A stretch of DNA of 64,000 nt from Isoetes taiwanensis (GCA_021234155.1 JAJEKV010000003.1:34581166-34645165), one strand, 5' to 3'; counted from the first letter of the stretch, positions 20,930-34,140 are shown. Notes: a model not told the origin generated them from the sequence alone. Made by a program: numbers and translations.

Positions 20930-23900
20930 TTACTCCAAATTACCAATGCTACCTGCAGTATTGCCAGTACGTTCACCAGGGATGTCGATATCAACCCAAT
21001 GGCACCTGAAGAATGAATAGAACCCTACCAGAGTCCCTATTCTATCAAGTCCCTTGTTGTAGTTTGAACCTCTCTCTCTATGATGAGATAGAGCCATCAA
21101 AGCAACTTCCAGATTAAATGAGTTTTTTAGCTTGGCCATAGAGATCTCCTGACCCCCCATTGCCACATCACAATGATGCTTCCAGATTACCCAGAGTGTC
21201 AGATTTACAAGGGAGGCTTCTATGCAAAGAATGATCCGAGATCGTAAAACCAGTCGGCCGAGTAGTTGATATAGTGTGAGGCCAATAATAGGGCACACCC
21301 ATTGCCAGAATTCTGCAATCCGGGGACAGAAGAAGAGGTGCGCTATGGATTCGGTAACCAGACAGCCCAGTGGACACCTGTCATCAGCTGTGATTCCCTT
21401 ATTGAATAGCCTTTCCTTAGTACCTAGTCCCCCCTGAAGAGCAAGCCATCTGAAGAACTGAATCTTCCTAGAACATATAGACTTCCAGGAGTTTGCCAGT
21501 AGGGTTTTGGTTATAGCCATACTCACCCCAAGCCTAGCTTCAGCTTTCAGGGGGGTGTTCTGGCACAGATCCCTATATATCTTCTTTACACTGTACTGAA
21601 TTTGACCATCATGGAGCCAATTCTCGCACTGCCCCACAGTGCCTGTCAAATTGGTGACATTCCATAGTATTTCCCTTAAAACTTTACGATCCCCTTCACC
21701 TGGGTTCGAGATAGCACCTTTGAGAGCAGTCCAGCTAATCCACTTGCCATTAACCCAGAAATGTTGCAACAGAGTAATTCCACAACCCTTCCACTTGACA
21801 AAGATACGAGGGTGCGAGAGAGCCAGGGGAAGTCCATCCCTCTCCCAAATCCTGGTATTCCAAAACAGGCTAAAGCCACCTGCGTCTCTAGGGGGGGTCC
21901 ATTGGAGAGAAGAGATGCATCACCTTCAACTGTGCATGAAGAATTTTCCTCATAACAGAGACGCATACCCGAAGCCACCTTGAAGGCATAGAACAGAGCA
22001 CCCAGCTCATCTCTAGGGAGGGATGGCTTACCAAGGAGCTTGCCTTGTTTCAGCCAGTAAGAAACAAACTTCAAAGCAGGGGATGACTCACCTTGTAATA
22101 CCCGCCAGACAAATTTGGCTGCCAGAGCTTGAGCTTGTAAGAAGGGGTCTTTACCCCGATCCACCGCCTATCTTATCAGCGACAAAGCTCACTCCATGCC
22201 ACCTTCGCCATGCCCCGGATAAATTTCCTAATGATTACCAGATTTGGTCATACACCCCTTTTTGGGCAACCATGACTGATGAGTAATAAATATGAGAGAC
22301 AGTAAGAACTGCATTAGCCACTGTTACTCGTCCAGAAGTGGTGAGAGACTTTGTCGACCTGCAGACCAACCTTCTTTTCGAAGTTTGTCAAGAATGGGAG
22401 CCCGTGAGATCTTTGAGACTGCCGTTAAAGCACCAAGGGAAGGCCGGAGGAGTTTGGTGATTCCTTAGTCTGCCACTACTTGGGAAACCTGCACCCTCGC
22501 TCGAGGATCAATGTCACCATCGCCAGGCCATAGAACGTAGCATTTATTAGCATTGAGGCCAATTCTCGAAATGGCCTCAAAAGACAGCAAGATATCTCGA
22601 AACGAGAGAAAGCTATTGTCATCATATCTGAGGAACATAAAAGTGTCATCGGCATACTGCATGATCGTTAACTTATATGTGCCTTCTGGAAAGGATAGTC
22701 CTTCTAAGTGCCCTTCTGAAACTTTTAGGTGGACCATTCTAGTTAAAAGGTTAGCCATGATGAGGAACAAATAGGGAGCAAGAGGGCAGCCCTGCCTTAT
22801 TCCCTTTTTGAGATTGAACAGACCAGAGGGTTGTCCATTAACAAGCACAGAGGCAGAGGATAGACTGTTCATCCCCAGAGCTAGATGGATGAAGCGAGCA
22901 TCAAATCCCATGCAGCACATTACTGCGCGTAACCCTGTCCATCTAAGGGAATCATAGGCCTTTTTGAAATCCATCTTGATCATTACGCACTTTTGCTGAG
23001 AGGTCTGACACCAATGCAATCCTTCCCTTGCTGCAAGATAGTTATCCAAAATATATCTGCCGGGCAAGAAGGCTGATTGCTCCTTCCCAATGACCCTATT
23101 GAGTATAGGCTTCAGGCGATTGGCAATAATCTTCATAATCACTTTGTAAATGGTATTAATGAGAGCAATCGGCCTCCATTCATTAAGGGTAAGGGGCCTA
23201 GGGACCTTGGGAATGAGAGTGATAAAACCTGCTGCTAGGGTAGGATGTAGAGAGCATGAAGACCATGCTCCATAAATGGCTCTAGTAAAATCATCGCCCA
23301 GAACATCCCAAAACTCGACAAAGAATTCTGGAGGGAAGCCATCTGGTCCAGGAGATTTTCCGGCTGCAAGAGAGCACAAAGTCTTATGGATCTCGTCCTT
23401 GTCTAAATTTTGGAGTAAATGCTGATTTTCAACAGGATTGACCCTCTCCCCCCAGTCAACCCTGGATAACCATGAGTGTAGCTGAAGATGGAACGAGGAG
23501 GGTAAGGGATCTTCCTCAAATTGTTTTTCAAAACTTTGTCTAATAAATGATCCTGATTTCTCGTGGGTCTTTAAGAGTATTATGATCATCATCCTTAACC
23601 AGTAAAATATCGTTTTCTCGCTAATCTCGCCCGACCATTCTAAAGAAGCACTTGGAATTTTCATGATCAAGTTCAAAGATACCATTTGGTCTTGAGCCAA
23701 TTGTCGCTCCCCTAGCCTCCTCTTCTTCAATAGCCTTAGCTTTCCTTCAAGCATCTCTTCAGTATTCTCGCTTTGCAAAGCATTATATGGATCCGAAATC
23801 AATTCCTGTTTAACCTCTCTCAGAAGGTTATAAATTTCATCCTTTTTCTTTTTAAACTCCATAGCTCTGTTCTTGCCCCACCCTTTTACCCACCTCTTGA

Positions 23901-24900
23901 TAAGACTGATCTTCTCAACCCAGACCCTCATACTGAAGGGATTTACCTCATTGGTCAAAGAGGACACAAAGATCCTGAAGGGCTTGCAAAAGGCGTCCTT
24001 CCCCAACCAAGATGTGTTGAACTTGAATGGAATATCCCATTCTTCCTAGCAGTAGGGAGACTTTCCAAAATTAAACTTTGGGGGACATGATCAGAGTGTG
24101 AAAAAGCAAGCTCCCCTTCCACGTAGCACCGATCCATGAAGCCAGCAGACTTGTTGGCCATATAAAACCTGTCCAATAAGCAGTACACTCTGTCCTGACC
24201 CTTTTGCTTGTTCGACCACGAGAAGGTGGCATTAGAAGTTGGGACCAGAGCAAATCCAACACTATCAAGCAAAGAATTCCAGGAAGAGTCCTCCTCAACT
24301 GATAGGTTTCTGTGTAAACCTATTTTTTGGTCCCAAGTATCAGTCATGTTAAGATCACCTCCTAAAATCCAATTGTCAGTTACATTGGCCTGAAGAGTGA
24401 TCCAGGTTTCGATATCCTTCCACATGACCGCCCTTTCAGCTGGCTTATTAGCAGCATAGACATTAATGATACCCCAGTGACACTCATTTGTTTCAAAGAT
24501 AACCGCCTGCCATCGCCCATCCCCTGCAGAGTAGTGAGTTTTTTGCACCAGACCCCTCCAGAGTATACAAGTACCTTCCTTAGTCCCATTGGCTGCACAG
24601 CTAAGGAAGGAGTAGTTGTTGCCAACCCACTTACCTAAAGAGCTTGCTTCAAGATCCGGAAGCCTGTGCTCTTGAATAAGGATAACATCTGCCATCATGG
24701 AGTTTAATAGCGGCAAGTACTCTTCCACGTTTAAGAACTCCCTTTATACCCCTAAGATTCCAAAGACAATCTTCATGATGATTTGTAACAATGTTCATCC
24801 TTACAAAGTTCCAAAATGATGGCACCAAAAGCGCACATTCCCCGTATGTGGGGTATGTGGGTCCGAGTCGCAAAATCCCACCGAATAGTACCTCCTTTGC
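20930..24900 (-). pseudogene. LINE ORF2: endonuclease, reverse transcriptase, zf-RVT
   Basis: This encodes the target-primed reverse transcription enzyme. The endonuclease part (24728-23955) shows VILIQEHRLP, ILGGDLNMTDTW and FSHSDHVPQSL. The reverse transcriptase (24006-22465) shows GKSPGPDGFPPEFF, IALINTIYKVIMK, SAFLPGRYILDNYL, IKMDFKKAYDSL, RQGCPLAPYLF and the catalytic YADD in IMQYADDTFMF. The C-terminal part (21769-20930) carries the zf-RVT segment: KIQFFRWLALQGGLGTKERL, then CPLGC...HLFFC. Frames change near 24740, 24000, 22465 and 22160-21770, so no continuous product can be made. Confidence 0.9.
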
Positions 24901-25335
24901 TTGCCCTAGATGAGGACTTAGGTGACGAGAGCCCCAACAAGCCACATAAATCTGGATAGATATAATGTAAATCTGGATAGATAAAGTGTACCATGGTGTT
25001 CATCCCAAGTAGCATAGCTTCAAGGCAAGGGGCTATTAACGACCAAGGCCCCCCTTTTTTCCAAAATCTATTGGAGGTACATGTCAATAGAAGAGGCCCC
25101 ACACTCCCCCTCAAAAGAAGTTGACCATAAAAGTCAATCACCATGGTCTTGGATAAGCTTTGACCATTTATGCCCGCTGATTTATATGTCAATAAAGGAG
25201 GCCCCACGTTCCCCCCCAAAAGAGGTTGATTATAGAAGTCCATGGTCCTGAATAGGCATCGACCATTTGAACCCGTTGACTTGACCTTAAGTACAATGAT
25301 CTTATTGTCGCACTTACTATCCCGCCCACCCAAAC

Positions 25336-25845
25336 GAATTCTATATAACTTCCTGCACGTTCCCCTAAGAACATATGTAGGTTCACAATAATGCTTGTAG
25401 AGTAATGTGGCCCTAAGAACATCTGAAGGTTGACAGTAATGCTTGTAGAGTAATGTAGCGAGCCAAATGATAAGCCAATGATGAGAATCAATACCATTAT
25501 ATCTCTTGGGCTTGCCACCCCAAAAAACCCAAGCCCAATAGCCCAGTTTATGACCGTTCCAGGCACTTATCAATACCCATATAGCCCATCCACCCATACT
25601 TAAAATGAAATTCTGATAACTTTTCACGACGCTCCCCTAAGAACATCCAGTAGGTTCACAATAATGCTTGTAGAGTAATGTGGCCCTAAGAACATCTCAG
25701 AGGTTTACAAAGAATGCTTGTAGAGTAATGTTGCGAGCCAAATGATAAGCCAATGATGAGAATCAGTATCATTATATCTATTGGGCTTGCCACCCCAAAA
25801 AATCCAAGCCCAATAGTCCCATTCATGACCGTTCCAGGCACTTAT
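25336..25845. repeat. About 235-bp direct duplication inside the LINE
   Basis: Copies 25336-25570 and 25607-25845 are near-identical (CCCCTAAGAACAT ... GACCGTTCCAGGCACTTAT). Inside each, the phrase AATGCTTGTAGAGTAATGT is itself repeated twice. The duplication lies between ORF1 and ORF2 and includes most of a 284-codon minus-strand frame (24773-25627). Confidence 0.85.
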
Positions 25846-26237
25846 GAACTGTTTTTGAAGGATGTAAATGGTTTTTTCTTTAAGTTCCCATCTTAAATTA
25901 GACACATAAGGTAATGTGAGGCCAAATAATCTGTTATGTAGGAATCCTTGAACAGTTGACAACATAATAGAGAGTATTCCTATTAGAAATAGTCTGGTAT
26001 CAATTACTGATTACACATAATTTTCCAAACCAGCAGCCCCCGCTGGAGAGTGATGAAAATGGATAACAACAAAGATTTCAGCAACATGAACTGAATAAAC
26101 TGAAGCCAGACCCATAGATAGACTTGCAAAATCACAAAACAGGGAGCCAAAAACTGTAAGATAGCTGATAAAAACGATTTTACCCTGAGCATATGATACC
26201 TCCACCATAAAAGCTTCGCCATTGCAGGCTGGGCAAA

Positions 26238-27780
26238 TCATTTCTTCTTGAATGTATCATCCTTGGAATGATCCAAGAGCAGCTTCGCAACTGCCGATTC
26301 GAACTCATGCTTCTGTGTTTTCTTGCCCGGGGTCTTTTTTTTTTTATATATTTCATCTGCGAGCCTGGCATTATTAGCAGGAGTATCGAGACTGATGCTT
26401 GGAAGGGGCTGTTTCTCCAACAGATCTTCAAGGGGAACAGCTGGACTAACGAGACTGATACTTGGAGGGGGCTGTTTCTCCAACAGGTCTTCAGGGGGAA
26501 CAACTGCAATAGATGCCATGTGTTGGGCTTCCTCAGCCAACAAACCTTCTTGAGCCATGGTGTCAACCACGACCGCATCTCAGCCTAGATAGGGCCGTGG
26601 TCTTGAGTGCCTCTTCGGAGAGCAGAGATATTATTGCAGCAGATGGAGACGGAGACGGAACATGAGCATGAACACCCTGAGTCTGAGCGGCAGCAACAGC
26701 CTCAAATTGGTCTTGTAGAAGCAGAACCTTTTGGAGTTGATGTCCCTTAGGGGAGAGAGGCGTGTGAAACATAACACCTGCATGCACATGACAAGAGATG
26801 AGATCTGAAGTAGAAGAGGTAGAAATGCTCACAGGAGCTTCCATAGACCGGCCGGAGCCGCGGGCACCCTTCAAAGAAAGTGTCAAGGGGTCCGAACCTT
26901 CCGTGAGGACCACCTTCAGGATCGCCCAAAGCCTTCATGTTTGATGGAGAAGGTGGTTCGAGCCCCGAGATAGGGCGAGGGAGACAACCGGGTTACACAA
27001 AGGCAGCCTTTGTTGCTCAATACTGGTAGGGGTTTGTCGCAGAAAAAGGCTCATGAAACGAGCACGTGAAGAAGACAAGGGCATACTTTCCCATTTGTTG
27101 CCGTTTGTCACGAAAGCGAGGAAGGTATCTTGGGATCCTCAAAAGTATTATAACCGTAATGTTCGGTGGTAAGATTAAGCCCCCTCCCTGTATTTATGGG
27201 ACCTTGTAACAGTGATAAACCCATCTTTATCAGCGGGGTTATGTACATCCGAGTTCTTGCCAACCTCCCCCATGGCTGAAAGATCACAGAGAGCACCAAC
27301 ATGCACCAAGGCAGCACATTTCTCGCAAGGTAAAGGGAGGCCAGATATTTGTAACACAAACTCTATGGGCTCGCTGCTGAATCCTTTGAACCGGATAGCA
27401 TAAGGGAGAGGCCTGAAAATATTAACTGAGATGCAGATTTTGGGGGGCTCATTGGGGCAGCCACCCATGCAGACAAACTCGCCAAGATCAGAGGCTATAA
27501 TTTTAAGGGCCTTTTTCAGTCCGCACTCGAGCTAAGGTTAGATAAGGACAGCCAGACTGGAAAGAAAAGAGCATCAGGGTTTTGAGCATTAAACTTGGGC
27601 CTCCACCGCTGAAACAGAATCTGACCATGGAGACACGTTACAACACCTCTTCTGAAGATCAAATCCGCTTCCCTTTCGCTTTGAAAGGTAACAGTGAAGT
27701 AATGGTTGTCTAAAGACCGCAACCCGGGTAAACCGCCCCACGGACATCCGGCTCAAGGTCTTTTTAGTTCTCGCCATGGT
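26238..27780 (-). pseudogene. LINE ORF1 (DUF4283 and zinc-knuckle nucleic-acid-binding protein)
   Basis: ORF1 binds the LINE RNA. The DUF4283-like part reads HYFTVTFQSEREADLIFRRG and HGQILFQRWRPKF then VWLSLSNL (27722-27516). The zinc-knuckle part reads FVLQISGLPLPCEKC followed by H and C (27360-27290). A proline-rich C-terminal segment (LLEKQPPPSISLVSPAVPLE) contains an imperfect internal repeat and ends KLLLDHSKDDTFKKK at 26238. Frames shift between these pieces. Minus-strand frames at 27868-28696 lie in the 5' part and may be leader or the ORF1 N-terminus. Confidence 0.75.
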
Positions 27781-29768
27781 GGGATTCCCCTTATGACTTT
27801 GGCAATAAGGCCAAGTTTATCAAGGTGGCTTAATCCTATTTGCCACTTCAGAATCTGAAGAGAGAGCTTAGATGTTGTCTTCCATATCCAATGATATGGG
27901 CTGGATTTCATCCATAGAGTTCAAGCCAATAAAGGCTATCCCGCCAAGTGCAGTCACCGTAAGAGATTGTGTGGGCTCGGTGACACCGATTTCCAAAGAC
28001 AAGTCCCCTAACTTGTCTCCTCGACCAAGAAAGGATCCCCAACAATGGCTAAGCCGCTGTGCAATTGAATTGATCTTGATAAATATGCCCGCTATCAATG
28101 ATAGTCGCCACGTACCGATCCATAGGGCCTTGGACAAAACCCCACCAAATGAAATCGTGTTGACGAAATGCGCATCTAACAATAGTAAGTATGCCTCGAG
28201 GGGATGGGGATCCCTGAGAAGATGAGGAGGATGAAGAAATAGGATGGGGGGATGGTAGAGGAGATGCTGGAAAAAAAGCCTCTGATATCTCGGGGCTGGA
28301 GTCGAGGAAAAAAAGCGAAACTCCATTTAGAGCCGATTAAACCGCCCTATATAGTTCCAAAGAGACAAAATCAGCAAGTTGATCCGAGTAGATGGAGAAC
28401 TTGGCCTTTGGAGGTCGATCAGAACCGAGGTATGCAATTTTAAGCTCAATGGAGGATGCTATTGGGTCGATGGTTGGGCCAGACTGCTCGCCAATGAAGA
28501 ATATATCAGGGAAAATAGACTCATCAACCAAAAAGGCCCACAGATCCACACCAACCAACCGCAGCAGATTTGATCTGTGGTATAAAATATTGCAAAATAT
28601 TTCGAAGTTTTTTATTTGGGAAATTGGGGGTGCCGTTGAGAGTCGGGTTCGTAAAACAACAACGTGCAGTGGAAGAGGAAAGCCCATCAGAAGCAAGTAT
28701 CATAGAAACTAGAAAGAAAAGAAAGAAGAGCTTAGTAATAAGCTAGAGGCAGAGAACAGCGACTGACTAAGAACCACCGGTAAGAATAATCAGGAAGGAA
28801 GAGGCAGAGATGGATTAGACTGTGGAAAAGCAACGAATCATGGGATTATAAAGGCAACTACTGCCATAACTGCCGAGGAGCAGAGCCTCAATCCTTCCAT
28901 ATCCTGCATGTAATCATAAGAAGTCTTGGTCAAAGCTTTTTCAGTAGAAGGAAAGTGGCAGCACTCCGACCGGATCTAGTGTCCCCTTCTACAAGGGGAC
29001 CGACAGCACCTATTAGAGACCTTGGCTGAAAAGAATGATTCGAGAGGAGAAAGGGAAAAAAATCCTCCCTATCTAGGCGGCAGTTCCGGCTCGAGCTCGC
29101 GACCAACGCATGGTTTTCAAAGAGGCAATGCTGTACAAATTCAGTGGCATGAGACTTCTCATCTGAAATATAGAAGTGACACTCTTTTATAATTTCTCTG
29201 TTATCATCTTTTTGCTTCATATCTTTTCTTTTCTTCTTGATGTCATTGCCATCCACCTGTTGTTTCCTTCCAAACCTGTAAGTGATATGGACTAAAATGG
29301 ATACCTGGTCAGTGTGCCAATGACATGATTGCGCTTCCTGCTGAACTTTGAAACCATAGTTTTCTGCAAAGTCAATTACAGAAACTATTGTGTCTTCTCC
29401 AAAACTTGCCAAACATTGTCTGAATTGTTTTGCTTGCCAATGAGCCTTGTAGTTGTGTGGCACAAATGCTGCCATTGTTTTTCTTGCATGTTCCTGAAAT
29501 TCAAAAGGGGTACCAGTCTTGTAGGCCAATCTTGTAACTTTAGTTGGTTTCTTCTTAGGGTTTCTCTTAGAAACAGCTTCTTGCTGCAAGTAGTAGAATC
29601 AACAAATTAGTATAAATGACGTGATCCTTCTAACACAAACTCAACACTAACTTTTTCAAAAACTTTCCAATCCACCGGTGTTCTAATGATTTACTTGTTT
29701 CCCTTGGACACTTTGGAATCCCGTGATAAAGTGGAATAGAGAAAATACTTGTAAGAGAATATTGAAGC

Positions 29769-29867
29769 TAGATATCATAGAAATGAAAAAGTTAAACAAT
29801 ATATATGACATATGTTATCTAGATATCATAGAAATGAAAAGTTAAACAATATATATGAGCTATGTTA
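29769..29867. repeat. About 51-bp tandem duplication in an intron
   Basis: The phrase AGATATCATAGAAATGAAAA then GTTAAACAATATATATGA occurs twice inside the intron of the DDE-like gene. Confidence 0.85.
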
Positions 29868-30969
29868 ATAACTTACCTCTTGAGACCACATTTCTTGCAG
29901 TGCATCAAACATGCCCCTGTTTGTGCCATTCATCCGCTTCTACTTTGGGGCATACCACATTTCTCCAATACTCACTTGTAGATTTGAAAATATTGTCCTT
30001 AGCATTGCATGTTGGACCTGGACCACATACCACCGTGAGATTAGCATTTGCAATCTTTGTGCACACCATAAGGATCGGACCTCATGTTATTAATTGCCCG
30101 CATGACAAAATCAAGGTGCATGTGGTAGTGCGGCAGCACAAGTCTCTCTCTTTCTTGCAATCTCCTAATATAGCTTGGTTTAAGCTTCTCAAAGGTTTCT
30201 TGGCATATATTGATCTCGTGGATACTCTTTCCCGAATTGAAGATAAAAGCAAATCGATCATAACACAAATTCAAAGAACAATATCATGCAAAATCTGAGG
30301 AAAAAAAAAAGAGGCGTAATGTGCTTACTTGTGTCACCTCGGCAAATGAATAGGATGGTCAATCTTTTCACTGTTTCACTAACATGTTTTCTCACATGTT
30401 TTTATATGGTGAGATCCTAGTATTCTCATCCCAAAATTCTTTATCTTACCCTCTCGCTTCATCCGAAAGTGCATCGTGACCTTTTTCTCCTCCTCAAACA
30501 TTGACTAGGAACCCGCTTCAAATTCTGCATACACACGCCTCTCGAAATGCTCTTGCCACAGTTCTTCTTGGAATAGATAGAAGCCTTGCTATTTGCTGAT
30601 TGATTCACTCCCTTTGTTGAAGATGCAGCCATTTGCGGTGTACTCCTTTTGCTTGAAGAACATCGATTATTTCTATCATATTTTTGAGCTTGAAAAGTCT
30701 CTTTCACATTCAAAATTAAATCCCTCGTAAGGGCATTTTCTTTTGGATCTCGCTACATCAACATCGAAGTGGAAGATGTTTAATCTTCTTGAAGAATCTC
30801 GATGCTAACTTCCCTTTGTCCACATTCGAGGCAAAAGTATTTGTAATTTCATTGAAATAATCTTCCAAATTCTTCGACAATTCCTGTAATCTTCTTTCAC
30901 TCAAAACACCACAATCTTTGGTATTGGAAGGAGGATTGTTTTCCTTCTCTCTCTGTCTCTTCCTTTTCG

Positions 30970-33900
30970 GGATTTTCTTCTATTTTCAGCTTGAATTTGC
31001 AAGAAAATCCTTCTTCTAGTTGAATCGATGCTTTCGGGAGCTTTCCATTGAAATTCGAGACAGATTTCACGATTCGAATTACAATTCCAAATTGAAAATT
31101 CAATTGAAACAATGCAAAATTTGTTCGAATTGTATGAATTGGTATTGCAATTCTCTAATTGCAATTCCGAATTCTGATTTCTCCCGCCAACCACTAAAGG
31201 AAACTCCAACCATCCTCCCCGCCAACGGAGTTCCCGTCTTTGGAGATCCTAGTCAACGATCCCCGCCATTCCGAATTGCATATACTATTCTTGGTGCATG
31301 CCAATTACGTTTTTAATTAGGTTGGACGTCCACACCGACTAAGGAGGTACTAAGCGCTTTCAGCACATAAAGCACATGTCCGGACAGTGCTTTTTGTACA
31401 CCACTATAGAATTTACACCCCTATAGAACCTCGTGTATGATGAATCCTGATGGTCATTTCTTTTTAATGGCTCGTCCCGGCTTCAATGTCGGGTGATGAT
31501 TCGTCAAGAATTTTAATTCGGTCATGTTCCATCATTTTACCTTCCCGAAGAGATAAACTTTTGACTTAAACTCCCCTGAAGTGGAGGACTTGACATTAAA
31601 GTTCTATTAGAAGGGCCTAAAAATGTAGTGGACTGGACAAACAATTTGGTATTGACTTTCCATATAAATGGAATAGTTGGGCCTCTAAGGATCTTTGCAT
31701 GTAAACTAGTAACAGATTTGGCAAAGATAAGTATTGGATGTAGGGAGATGGTGGACCCTTTTGCTAGATGGGCATGGAGGATGGCTTCAAAGGTTAATGA
31801 GTCATCCTTAAGTCCCTGTCACTATAGCGCATAGATAGAACATAGGCACAGGTTCCTTTCACCTCCAAATTGTCAAGACGAAGTCCTATCTACTTGGGCT
31901 CTAATTTTTCTATTGCATGTCAATCCTTATAGAGCATTAATTGGTCTAACTATTCCTTTAGATTCATGATCATATTATACTTGATGTATAAAAGTTGCTT
32001 ATAAAGACTTGCATCGGTGTTGTAGCGAGAGGAAACAGTCATCATTTTTGTACAGAGTAGAGGGATAGAGCATTCTATAGCCTTCCGAAGGGCATGACTG
32101 GACCTATGAAGTCTACTCCTTATTCCAAAGTTTGCAAATGAAGGACTGGTAGCTATTGAAGGAGTAGTCAAGTAAGATTGTCATGGGATTCCCTATTTAA
32201 TTGGCTTCATTCATGTGAAAAGTGATGTAATTGACTACCTTTTGTAGGTCCTATAGGTCTGTTTCTACTTTTGACAACTCTAAGATGGTGTGTACCATGA
32301 TGCATTTTTTTATTGAAAAGTTTGTGCCATTTATCTGTGGAAATGCCTTCTACTGGGATATTGAGCTTCTCAATTATAGCTATAGTTGCAGAAGTTACTA
32401 GCAGTTAGTGTGGTCCTAACTCTAGAGATCTATAACATTCTTCTATGCATGTCTAAGATTTTGGCTAATCTGGAGACGTTCTACCTATCACATCTTCTTA
32501 ATTGCAGCGGTAGATGTTCCTTTTTGAAGATTTTCTAGATGATTTGCAATTTTTCGTGGACGCAAGACTGCTGGCCATGGTTAGATTTGTTTGTTTTGCA
32601 CGCAACTTTTCCTCTACTAAAGTTTTTGGCACTCTCTGTGAGGCTCTTTAAACCTATATGATGCTTCCATCGCAATAAATTATCACTTTTTGATAATAAA
32701 TTATCACCAGGAAAGGCCTTCATATAACTTAGACTGCTTGCGACGGCCAAATGCACCATTTCTCCTCTATATTTGCGATGACTACTTCGCCCATTCCTCC
32801 TCTATACTGCGAAAGCGTATCTACAAGTTAGCATATAATACCAATATGTATATAACATGACCACCGCGAAGAGTGGTCCATCTGTTTTATACTATAAATA
32901 ATGCAACATACATGGGGGTTCCTACTCTAGCTCGGGGGGTTAACTGATGTTCAAGGCCTCCACATATCAGCAGACAAAATCATCAGCTTCGACGAGTGGC
33001 AGTACTTTTGGAGTTGTAATTTGGGCAATGCAGCGGCAATCTTCTGGCTTTCTTCTGTCTTGACATTCTACGGGGGCCTAGCCTCACTATGAAGGATTTT
33101 TGTGATACCCTCGGATTTGTCTAGACAATCAGGGATGCTATTGTTTCTTACTCCTTTTGGGGTTCATCATTTACCCTTATATATCATTGTACTCATTCAT
33201 TCAACTCAATGGACTTCACATTGATGTTGTTGCTTTGCAAAGGACCCTACTCTAGAATGATCTTTCTTGTCTTTGTCACTTTGTAGGCTAGATCTTTCTT
33301 ATCTTTGTCTTGAGTCTCTTTTCATGGTGTCTTATTGAGGATATGTTGGTCTCTCTTGTATATTTCACTTGGTTGCTTCCTGCTCTAGCAGATATCCTAT
33401 GAGTATTGCACGAGTTCTAATTAAGCTTTTATTAGTTTCTCGATGCAAGTTCTGGTTATGTTTTATTTTTTCGGCGTGGCACTGTAACCTCCAAGCCAAT
33501 ACCAATTGGATATATATTAGTGTCATTTACAAGGATTGTTCTTCTAAATTAATCAACTTTTGTTCTTTCTCAGTGTGACACCGTAGCCTCCGATTCTTTT
33601 CTAAATTGATCGACTGGTTTTTCTTTTTCGGTATGACCTCGTGGCCTCTGACCTCTCTTATATTGGCTTTGATGTTGTTGCCTAACTCCCTAATATGTGG
33701 TTCTCTTTTTTGGTCTTCACTTTGCAGATTACTCTTGGAGATCTTTTGGTGGTTGCATGTGGGAAATCAGTTTTCATTTTGGCAATGAAAGCTTTGGTTT
33801 GGTGCAATATCTATCCAGCAGATTGACCATGTTTTTTCTTCTTTAGACGCTTTATATTAGTATAAATCTGAAATATTAGGCAGTGAATACATAAGCTGAG

Positions 33901-34130
33901 GATTGTGCTAACATAGTGTATTTAGAATATCTCAAGATTGGTTATAACACGGACCTTTAGATACGTGATGTTATGTTGACAGTAATTACAATATATTCAT
34001 AGCTCCGGATTGGAGCTCTAATCAGTACTAATCAGTTTAGTTTAGGGTTTTTGTAGCCTAACAATAATGGCGTGGGAAAAATCTAAAATCCAGAATGACA
34101 GAAAAAAGATCTGAAAATAATACTGTGCAT
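30970..34130. other. No gene recognised; repeat debris
   Basis: Frames at 30897-31316 are AAT-rich (NSN, NCN repeats) and look like microsatellite-derived translation. The ORF at 31628-31834 has a plausible composition but no known domain. Degenerate LINE-like 3' sequence appears from about 32870. Confidence 0.4.
33240..33830. repeat. Degenerate tandem repeats, about 120-bp spacing
   Basis: Related phrases recur: TTTTCGGCGTGGCACTGTAAC (33467 area), TCTCAGTGTGACACCGTAGC (33568 area) and TTTCGGTATGACCTCGTGGC (33625 area). Each is followed by CTCYRA-type text. Probably the repetitive 3' part of an old retroelement. Confidence 0.45.
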
Positions 34131-34140
34131 CAGTGAGCCC

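Larger units (their letters stand above)
20703..29107 (-). mobile_element. L1-type LINE, full-length but decayed, 8.4 kb
   Basis: The poly-A tail reads as 13 T at 20703-20715. The 5' end is placed at 29107 because the host exon stops there and resumes at 20702. CATGC is present on both sides (29108-29112 and 20698-20702) as a short target-site duplication. From its 5' end the element holds a leader, ORF1 (DUF4283/zinc knuckle), a 1-kb interval with a duplication, and ORF2 (endonuclease, reverse transcriptase, zf-RVT). It inserted into an exon of the DDE-like gene in the same orientation. Confidence 0.85.
19473..30960 (-). pseudogene. Uncharacterised DDE-transposase-like family gene, split by a LINE
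   Basis: I recognise this as a multicopy eukaryotic family of unknown function. Acidic motifs suggest a transposase-like RNase-H fold: VIDFAENY and QSCHWHTDQVSI (29583-29108), then, beyond the inserted LINE, YVWSDGCSSQFK and SSHGKGEHDGQGAVVKRF (20702-20380). Introns with good borders lie at 29584-29876 (GTAAGT...TTGCAG) and 20137-20379 (GTAAGT...CTGCAG). The exon at 20136 onward starts with the codon that continues YFWEIDPHS and carries CFCMSCYAKEMG. Upstream pieces encode CLMHCKKCGLK (about 29880-29915, one frame off the preceding residues) and QELSKNLEDYFNEITNTFAS (30770-30960). The last part, to 19473, reads DFYVLKCIETKN. Besides the LINE there are frameshifts and stops after RRLEDK (about 19920), so it is dead. 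The DDE role is inferred. Confidence 0.6.

Noticed and set aside
24773-25627. 284-codon ORF as an independent gene
   Set aside because: It lies wholly inside the LINE across a duplicated segment. Kept only as a finding.
30897-31316. Asn-rich ORFs as genes
   Set aside because: They come from AATTC-type low-complexity sequence in shifting frames.
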